64,000 nucleotides of DNA from Stachybotrys elegans. Lineage: Eukaryota > Ascomycota > Sordariomycetes > Hypocreales > Stachybotryaceae. The translations under genes were made by a program, and so were the position numbers. The notes below the pieces were generated by a model. It made no database searches, was not told the DNA's origin, and was given only the letters and a program-made list of their open reading frames with translations. The stretch is from assembly GCA_020746835.1 (NCBI GenBank), contig JAGPNK010000019.1, forward strand, positions 434,001 through 498,000. Reading direction: 5' to 3'. This document shows, piece by piece, positions 23,062-34,754 of this stretch (position 1 is the first letter of the stretch; every line of letters starts with the position of its first letter).

Positions 23062-23831
23062 CTTTTAATCAGTGGAAATGAGTGCTACCATAGTTGTTCA
23101 AACCAATATGGTTCCCGTTAGAGGCTAGAAACATGCGGCTCAGACAAGGACAATAAGGAGTCGATGGTGTTTATCTGATGCTATGTCTGGGAGTTAGTCG
23201 CACATGGCTCTTAATATCCTCCCTCCAAACTCATGCTGGCTCTTTTCCGTCAACCTGTTCATAGTCGTTGCTCGAAAGATCTATCGACAATACTTTATAC
23301 TTGAGATTCTCTTGGGAGCCAGCGGCTTTAACGTGGACCGCCGTTTGAAATGACGGCGCCAAAAGGCGCGGAGAAGAAGGACCAGTTTGAGTGGCTCCAT
23401 CATAGAACCCTCAGTATGTGACGCATCCTCCCTTGCAAGGAGTCTACTATAGCTTCCTAACCTCCCAAACGACTGAGCATACGTCAGCTAATCGGAAGTC
23501 TCTGACGATCCAGCCTGCTCGTTTGAAATTGGCCACAAAGGGCACGCAGCTTCCTGCAATCATGGCAGCGAGCTGCTGCAGATGACGGCGCCATCCGAGA
23601 AAGATGGAATCATCTTTGCTCGTGGCGGTTTTGAATACTCGCTTTACCGTTCTCTGGCTAGGGCACAGCGGGAACATGGAGGTGAAGCGACCTTGGGCTG
23701 AAGCTACTTTCAGTTGAGGAGGAAGTTGAGGCGTGCACGGTGAGTTCTCATCACGCTTACCGATAATCTTGAAACTAGAAGTTCTCATGGTCTATTTTCA
23801 TCAGCGCCCAACTTTATGTCTCGGAGACATG

Positions 23832-23990
23832 ATCGTGCTTATCAGTGGCGCTAAGGTTGCCAATGTAGCCGACAACAGTACCAGAGAGCTGCCTGTCGCC
23901 GTCGCAGCGCCATTAGTTAATAAAAGCCAGGGTAGTCTGCTCCTTGTGCCAACCAACGCCCTCGAGGTCCCGCAGCCTAATCACTCTCGA
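23832..23990 (+). pseudogene. Duplicated fragment of the 2135-residue gene
   Basis: About 150 bp match 9919-10080 in the linker of the large gene: shared GACAACAG.ACCAGAGAGCTG, CCAACGCCCTCGAGGTCCCG and intervening sequence. The copy has an 18 bp in-frame deletion, and many differences are transitions. It sits in an open frame (23733-24074) whose flanks do not match the source gene. Confidence 0.8.
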
Positions 23991-24079
23991 GCCCCGTATG
24001 CGACCAACCTGTGTCTGCATTGTGGCCTGTCAGATTGGCGGCAATGCCTAACGTGGTTAATGGCACACTTCTAACCATT

Positions 24080-24792
24080 GGCCATATCCACTTCATGGCA
24101 TGCTTACATTCAGCTTGTCACAGCCTCTTCATCGGATCAAAATGGTTTAGCTAACTAGATTTCATGTTGCTGCCTAGCCGAAACAACCAATAACAAAATT
24201 GCCGCATCCGATATAAGACAGAACATTAACGGGGCTGAGGCTAAAGTTCCTGTCGTTCAATGCTCCCTGATCGATAGCAGCCATGGTTGGAGCTCTGCAG
24301 CCATTCTAATCCTCTCTCTTACCCCTCTCCCTCCCCCCTCGGCGTATTCTACTGCAGCTGAAAGCTGAATTGTTAAGCCATTCTGGGAAATGATACTCCA
24401 GAAGTAGGAGTAGGTGCGTTTATATGTATATAATACGAATTGTGTGCTCAAATCGCGGGAGCAGTGACAAGTACTGCTACACGAAGCTGACAAATGTTCT
24501 GCTGAAAAACAATATTAACAGCCTCATTACCTGTCAGCCTCGTACCCTGATTTGTTGGCGAGACGTCAGGTGTGTGGGTTATATTCCTTGGCATGTAATG
24601 ACTCATGTACGTAGAAATTACCTCACGGCAATGATGACATATATCTGGATTTTCATCCGTTCGGATGCATCTTTTGACTGACATCGCCGCAAAATTTAAT
24701 CAATAGTTGCATGCAAGGCTGAGAATAGCCTCGAATTTCACGGAAGACAACTCAGGCTAAAACCCGGCACATCAAACAGAGCAATTTCGGAT
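24080..24792. other. Intergenic upstream region
   Basis: No supported gene. The short frames around 24424-24684 are open on both strands and have no recognisable content. The 3' end is the probable promoter of the CorA-like gene. Confidence 0.45.
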
Positions 24793-26500
24793 ATGGCGGC
24801 GAATCATAGCAGTGATGCTGTGAAACGAATGGAAGAAGCTCGGGATGGTGTTGGAGCACAGGAAAGCCCTCTGGAGAAAAACGATTGCTACTTCAAAGTG
24901 ATCGACATGCAAGCCGACGGTCAGGCAGTACACGACCGTGGTGGATGCTACAGCTTCGATGGTCTTGACCAGTTCTACAATCGTATTCCACCCCAACCAG
25001 TGAATTCCATCCGCGTCATCCTCGATGGCCGACCCCAACCAAATATCTGGGGCATCATCAATGACCCTGTCGATGGGGATTCATACCCTCGTTGTCGAAT
25101 TCACGTTGGATTCAATCACTTCGATCCTAGTAGGACCTGCCCGCTCTATTCGACTGAGGTAAAGATCAACCCGCTCGACTTCTACTACCTTCCTACGCTG
25201 CGTAAGTTGTTGGCCATGGAACCAAGGGCAGGTTGGTACGGTATTCGTTCCTTCGCTGAACATCCAATCTCCAATTGCCCCAATGCCCGAGAGTACGACG
25301 TGCTCCAACCAATGGAAGAGGATTGCTCCATGCATCTCACCGCTTGCCGCAATCGAGACGATCTTATCTCATGTATGTATACTCTCGTTCCCATTTGCCA
25401 TCTGTATTGATTTCTGTTACAGTGATTTGCTATGCTCCAAATGCACATATTGCGAAAAGATTTCGAAAATGTGCAAATGCTAGCTGGAGATTATTGGAAG
25501 AACTAAGTCTTTCGTTACAAAAAGTTGGCTTCTTGAGACTAGCGAATGGTCGTGAGACGCAAGCACTGCAATTTCTGATTATCCACACTCTCGCTCTGAA
25601 TTTGGAAACCATGATGGGATATATTCAAAGGGCTCATATCCAGAGGCTTGCTTGGTTGTTCCAGTTTACCAAAACTTCAAGGCTAGTCACGGTCGTTCTG
25701 CATTTACTCCTCTAATTCTATAGGGATTACATTCTAGACTGACACTTTTCTAACCGGCTAGATTTATCTCTAACGATGGTATTGATATTTTTAGTAAAGA
25801 TGCTTTGCTGGTCCACATGATTGAGGAAACGACGGAGTACCTCATTGGGGCGATCGAATATACTTCACAGACCCTTTTATCTACCGAGCAGGAGCAATCC
25901 GCACCTATTCATGTTCATCTCGATGAAATCCGCCAAAACTTCGACTTCTATAAGCAGTTAATCAGACAACATCAAGATAAGACTAAAATGATCAGAGACG
26001 TGCTCGCCAACAGGCTTAATGGAATGCAAGCAAACAGCGTCAATCGCCTTACCCTTCTTGCTACCTTCTTCCTTCCCCTGTCGCTTGCAGCTGGCCTGCT
26101 GAGCATGCAGACGCGTTTCTCCGAGCTTGACCTTCTTCTTTACGACTTTATGGGTGTGGTCTTTATTCTTGGTACAGTCGCAGCGTTCTTTTATTTGATC
26201 AGCCGCCATGGAAGAAGCTTCCTTGACAAGATCTTGCGTTACAACTACGGTTATAGGATCCAGAAGAGTGAATCCCTTCAGAGGTCCTTACGTATCGGTC
26301 TCGTTAGTATTTGGTGGCTTGCTGCTTTAGCATCTCTCCTGGTCGGTATGTTCAAAGGCGCTATCTTTGGTTTGCAGATTTTCGTATATGAAGTGGCTGG
26401 CATTACGGCTCTGTGGCTACTGTCCTTGCATCTGGTTCGGTGGGCATATGATTACAAGCAGACAGCCAAGGATGTCTATAATCGTCGTCCACGGCTTTAA
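24793..26500 (+). CDS. CorA-like membrane protein
   Basis: Exon 1 is 24793-25372 (donor GTATGT, phase 1). Exon 2 starts at 25433. A second intron probably ends at AG 25760-25761, with a likely but weak donor at 25686. The last exon ends at 26500. The N-terminal ~200 residues are soluble. The C-terminal part has a helix-rich stretch followed by LTLLATFFLPLSLAAGLLSM, the position of the first CorA membrane helix, and then three more hydrophobic segments (FMGVVFILGTVAAFFYLI, LVSIWWLAALASLLVGMF, AGITALWLLSLHLV). CorA proteins carry Mg2+ and related ions, and fungal CorA-like proteins often sit near HET genes. The canonical GMN after the first helix reads as SMQ here, so transport activity is doubtful. 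Confidence 0.7.
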
Positions 26501-26903
26501 GGTCTAGAAGCGGCTGGCCGAAACTATCAAAATCTTGCTTCCAGTCAAGGCAAGCGTCGGAGTCCTGCCAAATTATCTCGTTGGGTTTATCCCAAGGCAC
26601 ATCTTTATTGATGCATAGCCAGTAAGTGCGCCTAGACCTAGTTAGATGTCTCTCTACTGAATAGATGGCTAATTAATGAGCGCTTATAGCCAGTAAATGC
26701 GGACGGACCCTATGGGCACGATGTTTCTCTTGGCACGGAGCTTCTGCTTCCGAAGGACGAGATGGTCTCCTATGTTATCAGGTCGGGTTGTTGGTATAGC
26801 TGCTTGTGCTCCGTTCACTTCTCGGAGTGGGGGGTTCTTATGGCCTTCATCGATCTTGTCTACGTCGCTCATTTCGTCCCGATTGAAGGTGCTCGAGGAC
26901 TAA
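26490..26903 (-). pseudogene. Unrecognised minus-strand coding stretch split by a 71 bp insertion
   Basis: The minus strand carries two protein-like frames, 26872-26684 and about 26620-26490, meeting at SVRIYWL and YWLCINKDVPWDKP. If one copy of a 16 bp direct repeat and the sequence between are ignored, the frame runs straight through. Family unknown. The 3' part overlaps the end of the CorA-like gene on the other strand. Confidence 0.35.
26615..26701 (+). repeat. 71 bp insertion with 16 bp direct repeats
   Basis: ATAGCCAGTAAGTGCG (26615-26630) and ATAGCCAGTAAATGCG (26686-26701) flank the insert, differing at one base. On the plus strand the interval has a strong donor GTAAGT (from 26622), a CTAAT, and an acceptor TTATAG (ends 26689). 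It is unrelated in sequence to the ~105 bp element. Confidence 0.6.
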
Positions 26904-27112
26904 TGCATTAGGATTCGCCTATATGACCTTTGGACTACTTTAGGTTCGATCTGTCAAGACAGAAACATCTCTTAAGTGGCTTGGCCGTTGTTAAGTCTAA
27001 GAATACATGTGACCGGCAAAGGAGAGAATATCTGCATCTGGAAGTGGTTCATCACCTCTATGCGTGCATACCATCGATGAGAGAAAATCGCTAGACATAA
27101 CGAACGTCTTCA

Positions 27113-29465
27113 CTCACCAACTCCGCCCCCTAAATCCTCCCCCCTGCCAACCTTGGGCCGGTTCGGGCCCGACTTGACCGCCGGCATGGCCTTCAACGCC
27201 ACTATCAAACCCTCATCCTCAAAAGCCACCCTCACCAGCTGCGTCTCAAACGCGCTCGTCACCAGGACCTTGATAGCCACCGGCCCAGGCTGATCCGGCC
27301 TCGACTTATCCGCTTCTTCCATCATGCGAAGCAGGAACATCAACGCATCGGCCGCGTCATCTTCAAATTCAGGCTGCTCATAGTACGAAATGCCATCGAC
27401 GAGGAAAAAAACCGTCAGGTTCCGTGGCAAACATCGCACAAGCCAGCACAAGGCCGCACACAACCTGTCGACGCCGACCAAGTCCTCCATGATGCGATCC
27501 AGGCCGCCTCTTGTGATGTTGAGCTTGCCACTCTCCACCAACAGGGGCCCGCATTGCTGGAGCAGCTGCGTGATGAAGCTCCAGATCATGGCCTGGCCGC
27601 CCACGGCTTCGTCGTCCTCGTCCGTGCTGGCGTGGCGGCCGCAAAACCAGGCCAAGACGACAAACTCGTCCCGCTTGCGCAGCGACTGCGTCAGCGAGAC
27701 GCAAAAGGCCGACAAGGGCGATGTGGACTGCAGGCCCGAAAAGTTCCCGTGCACGAGAAGCTTGGTGGACGCCGGGGTGGTGAGCCATGTGTTGAACTCG
27801 ACCGTGACGGCAACTTGGTTAGCCCGGGCCAGGTCTTCTGACGCATCGTAGCGCGGCGCGTTTCGATTCTTTCCATGTCGGCGACTTCGATGTTGCAGCG
27901 CAGTTCGGCGAGCATCTCGGGGGCCTGGGCCTCAACGGGTTGGACGGCTGGAGAGGAGGGGTGTGTTGGGGCAGGGGTTGCCAGAAGAATCTGCTGGTTC
28001 AGCTTGGTGAGCTCGTCCGCCAGAACTGCCTTGACTTCTTGACTGATCTCTTTTTTTAAGAATTCTTTTGAGCCGCAAACTGCGTGTGTTAGCTTACGGC
28101 GAGGTAGTACATGGCTTGGAGGCCGGGGGTTGGGATTACCTCTTTCAAGGTGGGCGAGTAATTGCTCAGCGCCATCGTTGAAGAGATCGTGAAGACTATT
28201 AAATCCATTTGTGACTGTCTTTAGTAGGAGTTCTTGTGGTAAAATGGATTCCTGCCCTTTTAAGGGAATCTAGTTTTCGGTTGCATGCGCGCCGGAACTT
28301 GGGAATCTGCCATGTCAAAGACAGATGTGAGCATGAGACCTTTACGTTGGATAAAGCAAGATGGCCTATGCTTGTTCACTTCCCGTGCTGTATGGATGGT
28401 TTCCTTGGTCGTGGATTCCTGGGCTCTTTCTACCAAGGCTGCGGTTGGGTGCTGATGGTAATGCGTTCCCGCAGATTGCTCTCGTATTCGTCCTGCTGCA
28501 AAATGGCTTTACCAGCCCTTGCCCCTGAACCGATATTAGCATCGTTATTCTTGGTAGCAGTATTAGCGCACGACTTACACGGGCTTTCGAGAATCCAATT
28601 TTGGACTCTATGGCAAGGAGCACAGAAACGAGCAAGGACACCGACGCCTCTGTTATTCTCGATTCGTTGGGCCAGAGGACAAAAAAAAGCTCCATCATGA
28701 ATTTGAACTCTAGGTCGTCAAATGCTTCCAGGGCATCTTTCCTAGCTTGCGCAGCGCTGTTGACCGCCTTTGGTGCCATGTCAGCCTGTTTAATCGTAAA
28801 GGATCCTCTTAGACTTATATCCAACATGATCTCGACAATGCCCAGCACCGGCGTTATGTAGTCGATTTCGGGCACGAACCGCAGTAAGTTGCCGATGACC
28901 TACACGTTATCGCCAAGCGTGCGACCGGCCTCGCGGAGCTTGCCTGCGATTCCCTTGGTGTCAATGTATTTCCGGCGAGCCGCGCCGAGCTTCTCGTACA
29001 CGCCGATCCAGTTCTGCTCGAGACGGATGTGATAGGGGGATCGGGATAACTTCTTTGGCTCTGGGTTCCGGGCGAAGGATTTCATGGCCGTGGGAAACAT
29101 GGCGTCCCAAATGTCATGCGCGTGATGGACTTGACCTTGTCTTCCGATCGGGAGTCAGGGATCTCTAGCGTCAGCAGTTTGGAACGTTTGGAAGGGGTGG
29201 TGGGTGGGGATGGGGTGGGAGCCGGAGGTGGGGCCGGAGCCGGAGTCACAACCACCTTTGGACCATTGTGAAGAGTTGAGGCTGGTTCTGGGGCCTTTTT
29301 CGGCCTTTCCCCCATTTGAGGGGCATTGTGGAACTCTTTTCCGTCAGCACATATCGTTGGGTTGCGACATCGAAATGGGCCCGACCGGGCGAACAGCGGA
29401 TGGTCTTCCTGGAGATGGTTGTCAATGAAATCCACAGCCGGAGACTGAAGCAGAACCCGGGGCAA
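27113..29465 (-). pseudogene. DUF7708/NACHT-like (STAND-type) gene, damaged
   Basis: From 29465 the minus strand encodes a Pro-rich N-terminus, then (about 29100-28700) sequence like fungal DUF7708 proteins: WIGVYEKLGAARRKYIDTKG, FVPEIDYITPVLGIVEIMLD and KDALEAFDDLEF. The 27754-27113 part includes LVHGNFSGLQSTSPLSAFC, WSFITQLLQQCG and LTVFFLVDGISYYE. These resemble the P-loop-adjacent and Walker-B-like (FFLVDG) parts of a NACHT-like NTPase. Such proteins are the fungal counterpart of NLR receptors. Damage: a frame change near 29110, TAG at 28902-28900 where Gln is expected, a donor-like ATAAGT (28820 area) instead of GTAAGT, and further frame changes at 27900-28500. Divergent from the AAA gene, 516 bp between starts. 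Confidence 0.6.
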
Positions 29466-29980
29466 GCCACTCTTCTCTGTTCATAGGCACAACTGTCCAG
29501 CAGGGTCGGAGAGACGGTCGAACTTTGCTGCATGACGACGCAGAATAAGTACAAGTACCATTGGCATTTAAGGGACATGATTTAGTCCAGCCCGGAGCCT
29601 AATAGAGAGGGCCGTCATGAATGGCTGCCGGCATCTGCAGCTGAGGGAATATTTGTGACGAGTAAGAGCTGTGTAATACGCCAGCATTGAACGTGGGATA
29701 TCATGAATGGTCGTCGCCAGTGCCTGCCATGAGAAGCAATGATTGATTGGCAGCGTAGCCTTGCGGAAGGTATGTCGGTATGTATGCTAGGGCGCGATAT
29801 GCATGCAGCTCCTCGGGCCGCGTGTTTGCCACCTTTCCCTTAATACTGATCAATACTCCAAAGAGCCTCCGTCAGTGCAAATACCCAGACGAGCTGTTTA
29901 CTTACCTACCTACCTACTGTTCCTCAGCTGAGCGGCAGCAACCACATCTCGCGCAGCACAGCTACTCTGTTGGCAGCCAA

Positions 29981-32900
29981 ATGGATTTTTCCGTCATGAA
30001 AAAAATTTCCCGCAACGCCAAGATGCCCCCCAAGGCTGGACCCACGGGCAAGGGGATGCCGCCGGGAGATGAGAAGAAGGGGCTCCGGGAGGAAGGCGAG
30101 GCTAAGGGAAAGGGCGAGGAGGAAGGCGCGCAGGACTTGTTCGTGCTGACAAAAACGCTGATGGACGAGCTGCAGCGAATCCAAGCCAGGCTTGCCAGGG
30201 AGGAGACGTCCAAGGACGACATCGACTTTGAAAAGCTGGAGAGGGACTGGACCCGCACGCTTGAACATGTCGGCCCCAGAGAAGAGAGAGAGATGTGGGA
30301 GCGGTATTGGAGGGCGCGAGTCTTATCCCTCAGAGAGAAGACATTGGGCCAATCCCAGGGGCAGAGGTGGATGCACCAGCTGGGCAACGATTATCAACAA
30401 CAGCTGGAAAAGGAACGACTCTTTCACGCGCGCGTCAACGCCATTCGTCGCGAGTGGGAGGAGGAACACGGATATGAGCCGACGCGCACGGGCGACCATC
30501 TCGATAGCGACGATTTGTGGGAAGCGTCACTACCGGGTATAGGTTTAAGGTTCTCTGGCCTGAGCGAGTTGCGCCGTCCTTTTCTTCCGGCCATTCAGTC
30601 CACCTTGCAGCAGCCGCTGGAGCAACTACTTGACTTTGACCAGGTCATAATGAGCCGGTGGGATATAGAGGAGCAGATAGAAAGGGGAGTATGATGCCAA
30701 GAGGGAGATGGTGAGGTCTCAGCACAGATTGATTGATGTCGAGGCCGAGTCGGCACACAAGAGGATCGAGGCCGAAGTCGAACTAATGGCGGTGAAGATG
30801 AGGGAGACCAGATCGCGCCTCCGTCACAGAAGGTCACCATCGCCCGTAGTAGAGCGGCCCAGCTCCGCCAAGTCTGAAACAGCCGGACAGCAGCCGGAGC
30901 CGGGTGGCACGGACGAACCGGAGCAACAACAACCGATGGAGCCACAGCCAAAATACGCCAAGGCAAGCTTGAGGCAAGAAGAGTGGGCGACGTTCCGGGC
31001 CCTCGCCCGCCAAGAAGAACGTGAGGCCGTGGCCATCGACGTGCTCCTGGGCGAGCCTGCGCTGTCGTACGAAGACACGTATGCGATGGTCTTCGGCCCT
31101 CGCCACCACCGGCTGCCGAAAGACGCAAAGCCTGCCGCCGCGAAACCACCTACCTCCAAATCCGACCACGACTTGCTGCCGGAGCGCATTCGCATCCACT
31201 CGTCACAGCTATTGTCCATTTTGAAAGACCTACGCCCCGATGGCGATGACAGGACCCTCAGCAGCGCCCCCGCCGTCTTTGTCAGGCCTTTCAAGATGTT
31301 TTCGTACTATGAACAAGCGCTCCGAGACCGGTGTGATCAGTTGGCCAAGGGTATGGCGGTGCCGGCGGCAGCAGCAACGGCAGACGGCTCGCGCGACAGC
31401 GGACAGCCGGAGCCGCCGGCAAAAAGCGGAGGCCCCGATGATGCCATGGCTTTGGACCATCTTCGCTGTCTGCTGGAATTCATGGACAAGTACGTGGCAA
31501 AGAAGCTGGCCCACCTCAACAGTCGGGATTGCGTCAAGATTGCGTTCCCCGACGTCTGGCACCTCTTCCGGCCCGGCATCCACGTCGTCGGTGCCGACGG
31601 AAAGCAGGCCTATCGAGTCATCAGCGTTACCAGCGTCGGCCACAAGGTCATCCCCCCTTTCCGCAACTACCGCGATAAGGATGCCGCAAAGTCCGAAGAG
31701 ACGCCAATCACCATTGTATGCTCTTACATTGACTTTGACGGCAAACGGCTGGGCCCGGTCGCCGAGACCTTCGTCATCAAACGCTTCGACGGCCAGCGTC
31801 CCGTCGTGACACTGCCCGTCTTTCCGCTCCGATTTCATCCTTTGGATAGGGCTGTCGACGAACCGAAAATCGGCATGGGCGGTATCGACGGCGGCGGCGA
31901 CGGCGACAAGAGCTTAAGTGCAAAGGCTGGCCTACTACCGCCGGGGAAAAGGCTCATGGACATGCTCGTGGCCCGGGGGAAAAAGTTCGTCGACGTGGCT
32001 ACCTTCAAGAACCTCTCTTACACAGGCAAGCACATGTACTACTCCGGGCTGACGCTTGAGACCAAAGACGATGTCGAGAGCGAGGTGGTTGTCGACTTCG
32101 AGACAGCCCTGAGCATCAAAGATCACAAGGACAAGGGCTGGGCACCCAAGATCGAGTCCATCCTCGCCCTGCCCGCCAATGACGAGCACAAGACGCATCC
32201 CTGTGATGCCGACTGCTGCAAGTTCGACATGGTCCACGACGACTCGTATGTGGAGGAGCTCCGGAACTCGGACTACATTCGAGACCTCATGCCTACCACG
32301 CGCGACAAACAGATCACCGTGGCCATTGAGCCCCGGGAACTGACTGACGATATATTTACGCCAGACGAACTAGCCATCATGTCGAGCCGCGTCTTTGCTT
32401 ATATTCTTCGTTCGAGGAAATGGGGTGAGCAACCGCCTCCCATGATTAACCACAATCTATTTGTGCTGACTTCTTTTTTATTTTCCAGCGAAACTCGACC
32501 TGGACTACTTGAAAGGAGCGAAGGAGCGAAATACTGGCCTTGGTGTTGACCTTGCAGACAACTCTGGCCGAGCCGTGACTGAGGTGGCGGGACATGAAGA
32601 GCAACTTGAATCAAATAATGCGTTTGACCGGCTTGTCCTTCCTTCTGGACACAAAAAGGTGGTCTTCTCGCTTGTTGCCCAGCACTTCCGAAGCAAAGCC
32701 ATGGGCAGTGAAAGGGGCGAAGAGGTCGACGTTGTTCGAGGAAAAGGTAAGTAGAACGTTGAAAAATTGTTACAATGTATCGCGGCAACAGTCGCTGACG
32801 TTGATGGGGTATCTAGGCAAGGGTCTCATCATCCTGCTCCACGGCGCACCCGGAGTCGGCAAGACGAGTACAGCAGAGGGCGTAGCGGAAAAGTTCAAGA

Positions 32901-33997
32901 AGCCCTTGTTTCAAATCACCTGCGGTAAGCTTTCCCTTGAATGCTCATCCACTGAAACTCGGCTGTGAGTGGTGTATGTGTTGCTAACGCACTTACGTTC
33001 AGGCGATCTTGGGACGACAGCACAGTCGGTTGAAGATGCATTGGACAAGAATTTCACCCTGGCCAATCGCTGGGACTGTGTCCTCCTCCTCGACGAAGCT
33101 GACGTCTTTTTGGCCGCGCGAACCAAGGAGGACTTTCTGCGAAACGGCATGGTTGCAGGTGCGTCAGACGTCTCCTGACTATAAAACATATTAACATTTC
33201 TAGTGTTTCTACGCATGTTGGAGTACTATGCCGGGATTCTCTTCTTGACCACCAACCGTATCGGTGACTTTGACGAGGCCTTTGCCTCGCGTATCCACCT
33301 TAGTCTGCACTATCCCCCTCTCAACCAGAAAAACACAACCCGTGTGGTCGATCTCAACCTCGGTATGATTGATAAGCGCTTCAAGACCCAAGGACGCCTC
33401 ATCGACATTGAGACCAAGCCCATCCTGGCCTTTGCAGAGCGCTACTGGGAAGCATACGAGAAGGCGAGGTGGAACGGTCGGCAGATTCGCAACGCATGCC
33501 TCACCGCCTTGGCGCTATCCGAGAACGAATTTGAGGAGGCACGCCTCAAGGGCCAGGGCCCGGAAAGGGTCCTCCTCCGCCTGTCCCACTTCAAAATCGT
33601 TGCTAAGGCGTACCTCCGATTCACCAAATACCTCAAGGCGATTTACGGCAGCGATGAAGACGTCCGTGCCAGCGAATGGGGTCTGCGGGCTCTCGAGCAG
33701 GCATTTAAGAAAGCCAAGGTCACCGGAGCTGGAGCTGGGGGTGCTACTGGTGAAGTTGGCAGTACTGGCGGAATTTCGGACATGGAGCTTGAAGACCCCG
33801 AGGAGGAATACAGTGATCACGGAGAAGGGGAAGAAGAGAGTTGGCTAGACGAGGATGAGGAGCCCAAAAAGGCTAAGAAGGCGGCTCGCAGTGGTGGGAA
33901 GCAAAAGACCAAAAAGGCGGCGGCGGGTGTGAAACCACGCCTAAATGAACTTCGAAAGTTGGAGGCAAAGAAGAACAGGCAAAGGGGGGGGCATTAA
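29981..33997 (+). CDS. AAA+ ATPase, fungal long type, with one frameshift
   Basis: Exons: 29981-32424 (with a break), 32489-32746, 32817-32924, 33003-33158, 33204-33997; introns GT-AG and in phase. Walker A GAPGVGKT lies at 32843-32866 and Walker B VLLLDEADV at about 33080-33106. FLTTNR and ASRIHLSLHYP follow as sensor and second-region motifs. The long N-terminal half has charged helical segments (30000-31000) and a region of the fungal DUF7025 kind before the AAA module (DVWHLFRPG, YRVISVTSVGHKV). The C-terminus is a Lys/Glu-rich tail. The reading frame breaks at a GGGG run (30684-30687): a frame ending at 30694 and one from about 30690 would join if one G were absent. This may be a sequencing error or a real lesion. 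Function of this family is unknown; the divergent NACHT-like neighbour suggests a shared signalling role (inference). Confidence 0.78.
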
Positions 33998-33999
33998 TA

Positions 34000-34750
34000 G
34001 GTAAAGAAAGCTTGTTTTTCATTTGTTTGTAGATGAAATAGGTCGAAATCGGAGTTGCTCGGTGTGGTCGGAGTGTTAGCGCAGGATTTTTGCGTCCAAT
34101 TTACCGGCGGTGGTTTCGGCTGTGCCGATGAAGTGGGGCCGGATATAACGTTGAAGCCGGTCGGCCGGAGATGGCAGAATCCAAGAGCGATGTCCAGCGC
34201 CCACAGCCCCGAATGTAAGAGCCATCCTGAGGGCGTGCACTGCACAGCTATTCTTATAGCCAACAGCAACACAGTCCTGCAACCCCGCTCCCAACTGGTC
34301 AAGGGTTATCAAGGGCTGGTCAGGCTCCGCGTACATGTCTGGAACGCTAGGCATTCAAATAGTTTTGAGAGTAAAGAGCACAGTCCGATTTAGGATGCAA
34401 GGCTTAGAAGCTCTAGCAAGGCGATATGAACTTGGGATGGTTTAGAAAAGCTATGCCAAACATGAATTCTACCTTGGTCAATCTTGCACTTTACCATAGC
34501 TTGATATTTATATAGCCTTGTTGCTGAGCTGTAGAGCGGATCAGCCTCGAATCTGAATGACATTCATTAGTCGTCAAGCTGCAATGCAACGTTGCCTTGG
34601 CCAGACACCGAGCTGAATGTGCTGGCTTATCTCAAACTGTGAAATGAAATCATGGAGATAAACACCAATACCACCAGACTCTCGCGAACCACTCTCTGCC
34701 GACGAACTTTCCCTCCAACAAAACTTTATAAATAAGCCTCAAACATAGAC
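34000..34750. other. Intergenic, promoter of HET relic
   Basis: No supported gene. Plus 34055-34393 and minus 34354-34076 are open but unrecognised. TATAAATA at 34727-34734 lies 21 nt before the ATG at 34755, unusually close for a fungal TATA box. Confidence 0.45.
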
Positions 34751-34754
34751 GAAC

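Noticed and set aside
22745..23068. Plus-strand frame opposite the reductase fragment as a separate gene
   Set aside because: The recognisable reductase motifs are on the minus strand; the plus frame is its shadow.
29780..29980. Upstream start of the AAA gene at 29780
   Set aside because: The added 67 residues look like untranslated leader; the ATG at 29981 begins the charged, protein-like sequence.
34055..34393. A small secreted protein gene
   Set aside because: Open on both strands, no signal peptide or promoter support.
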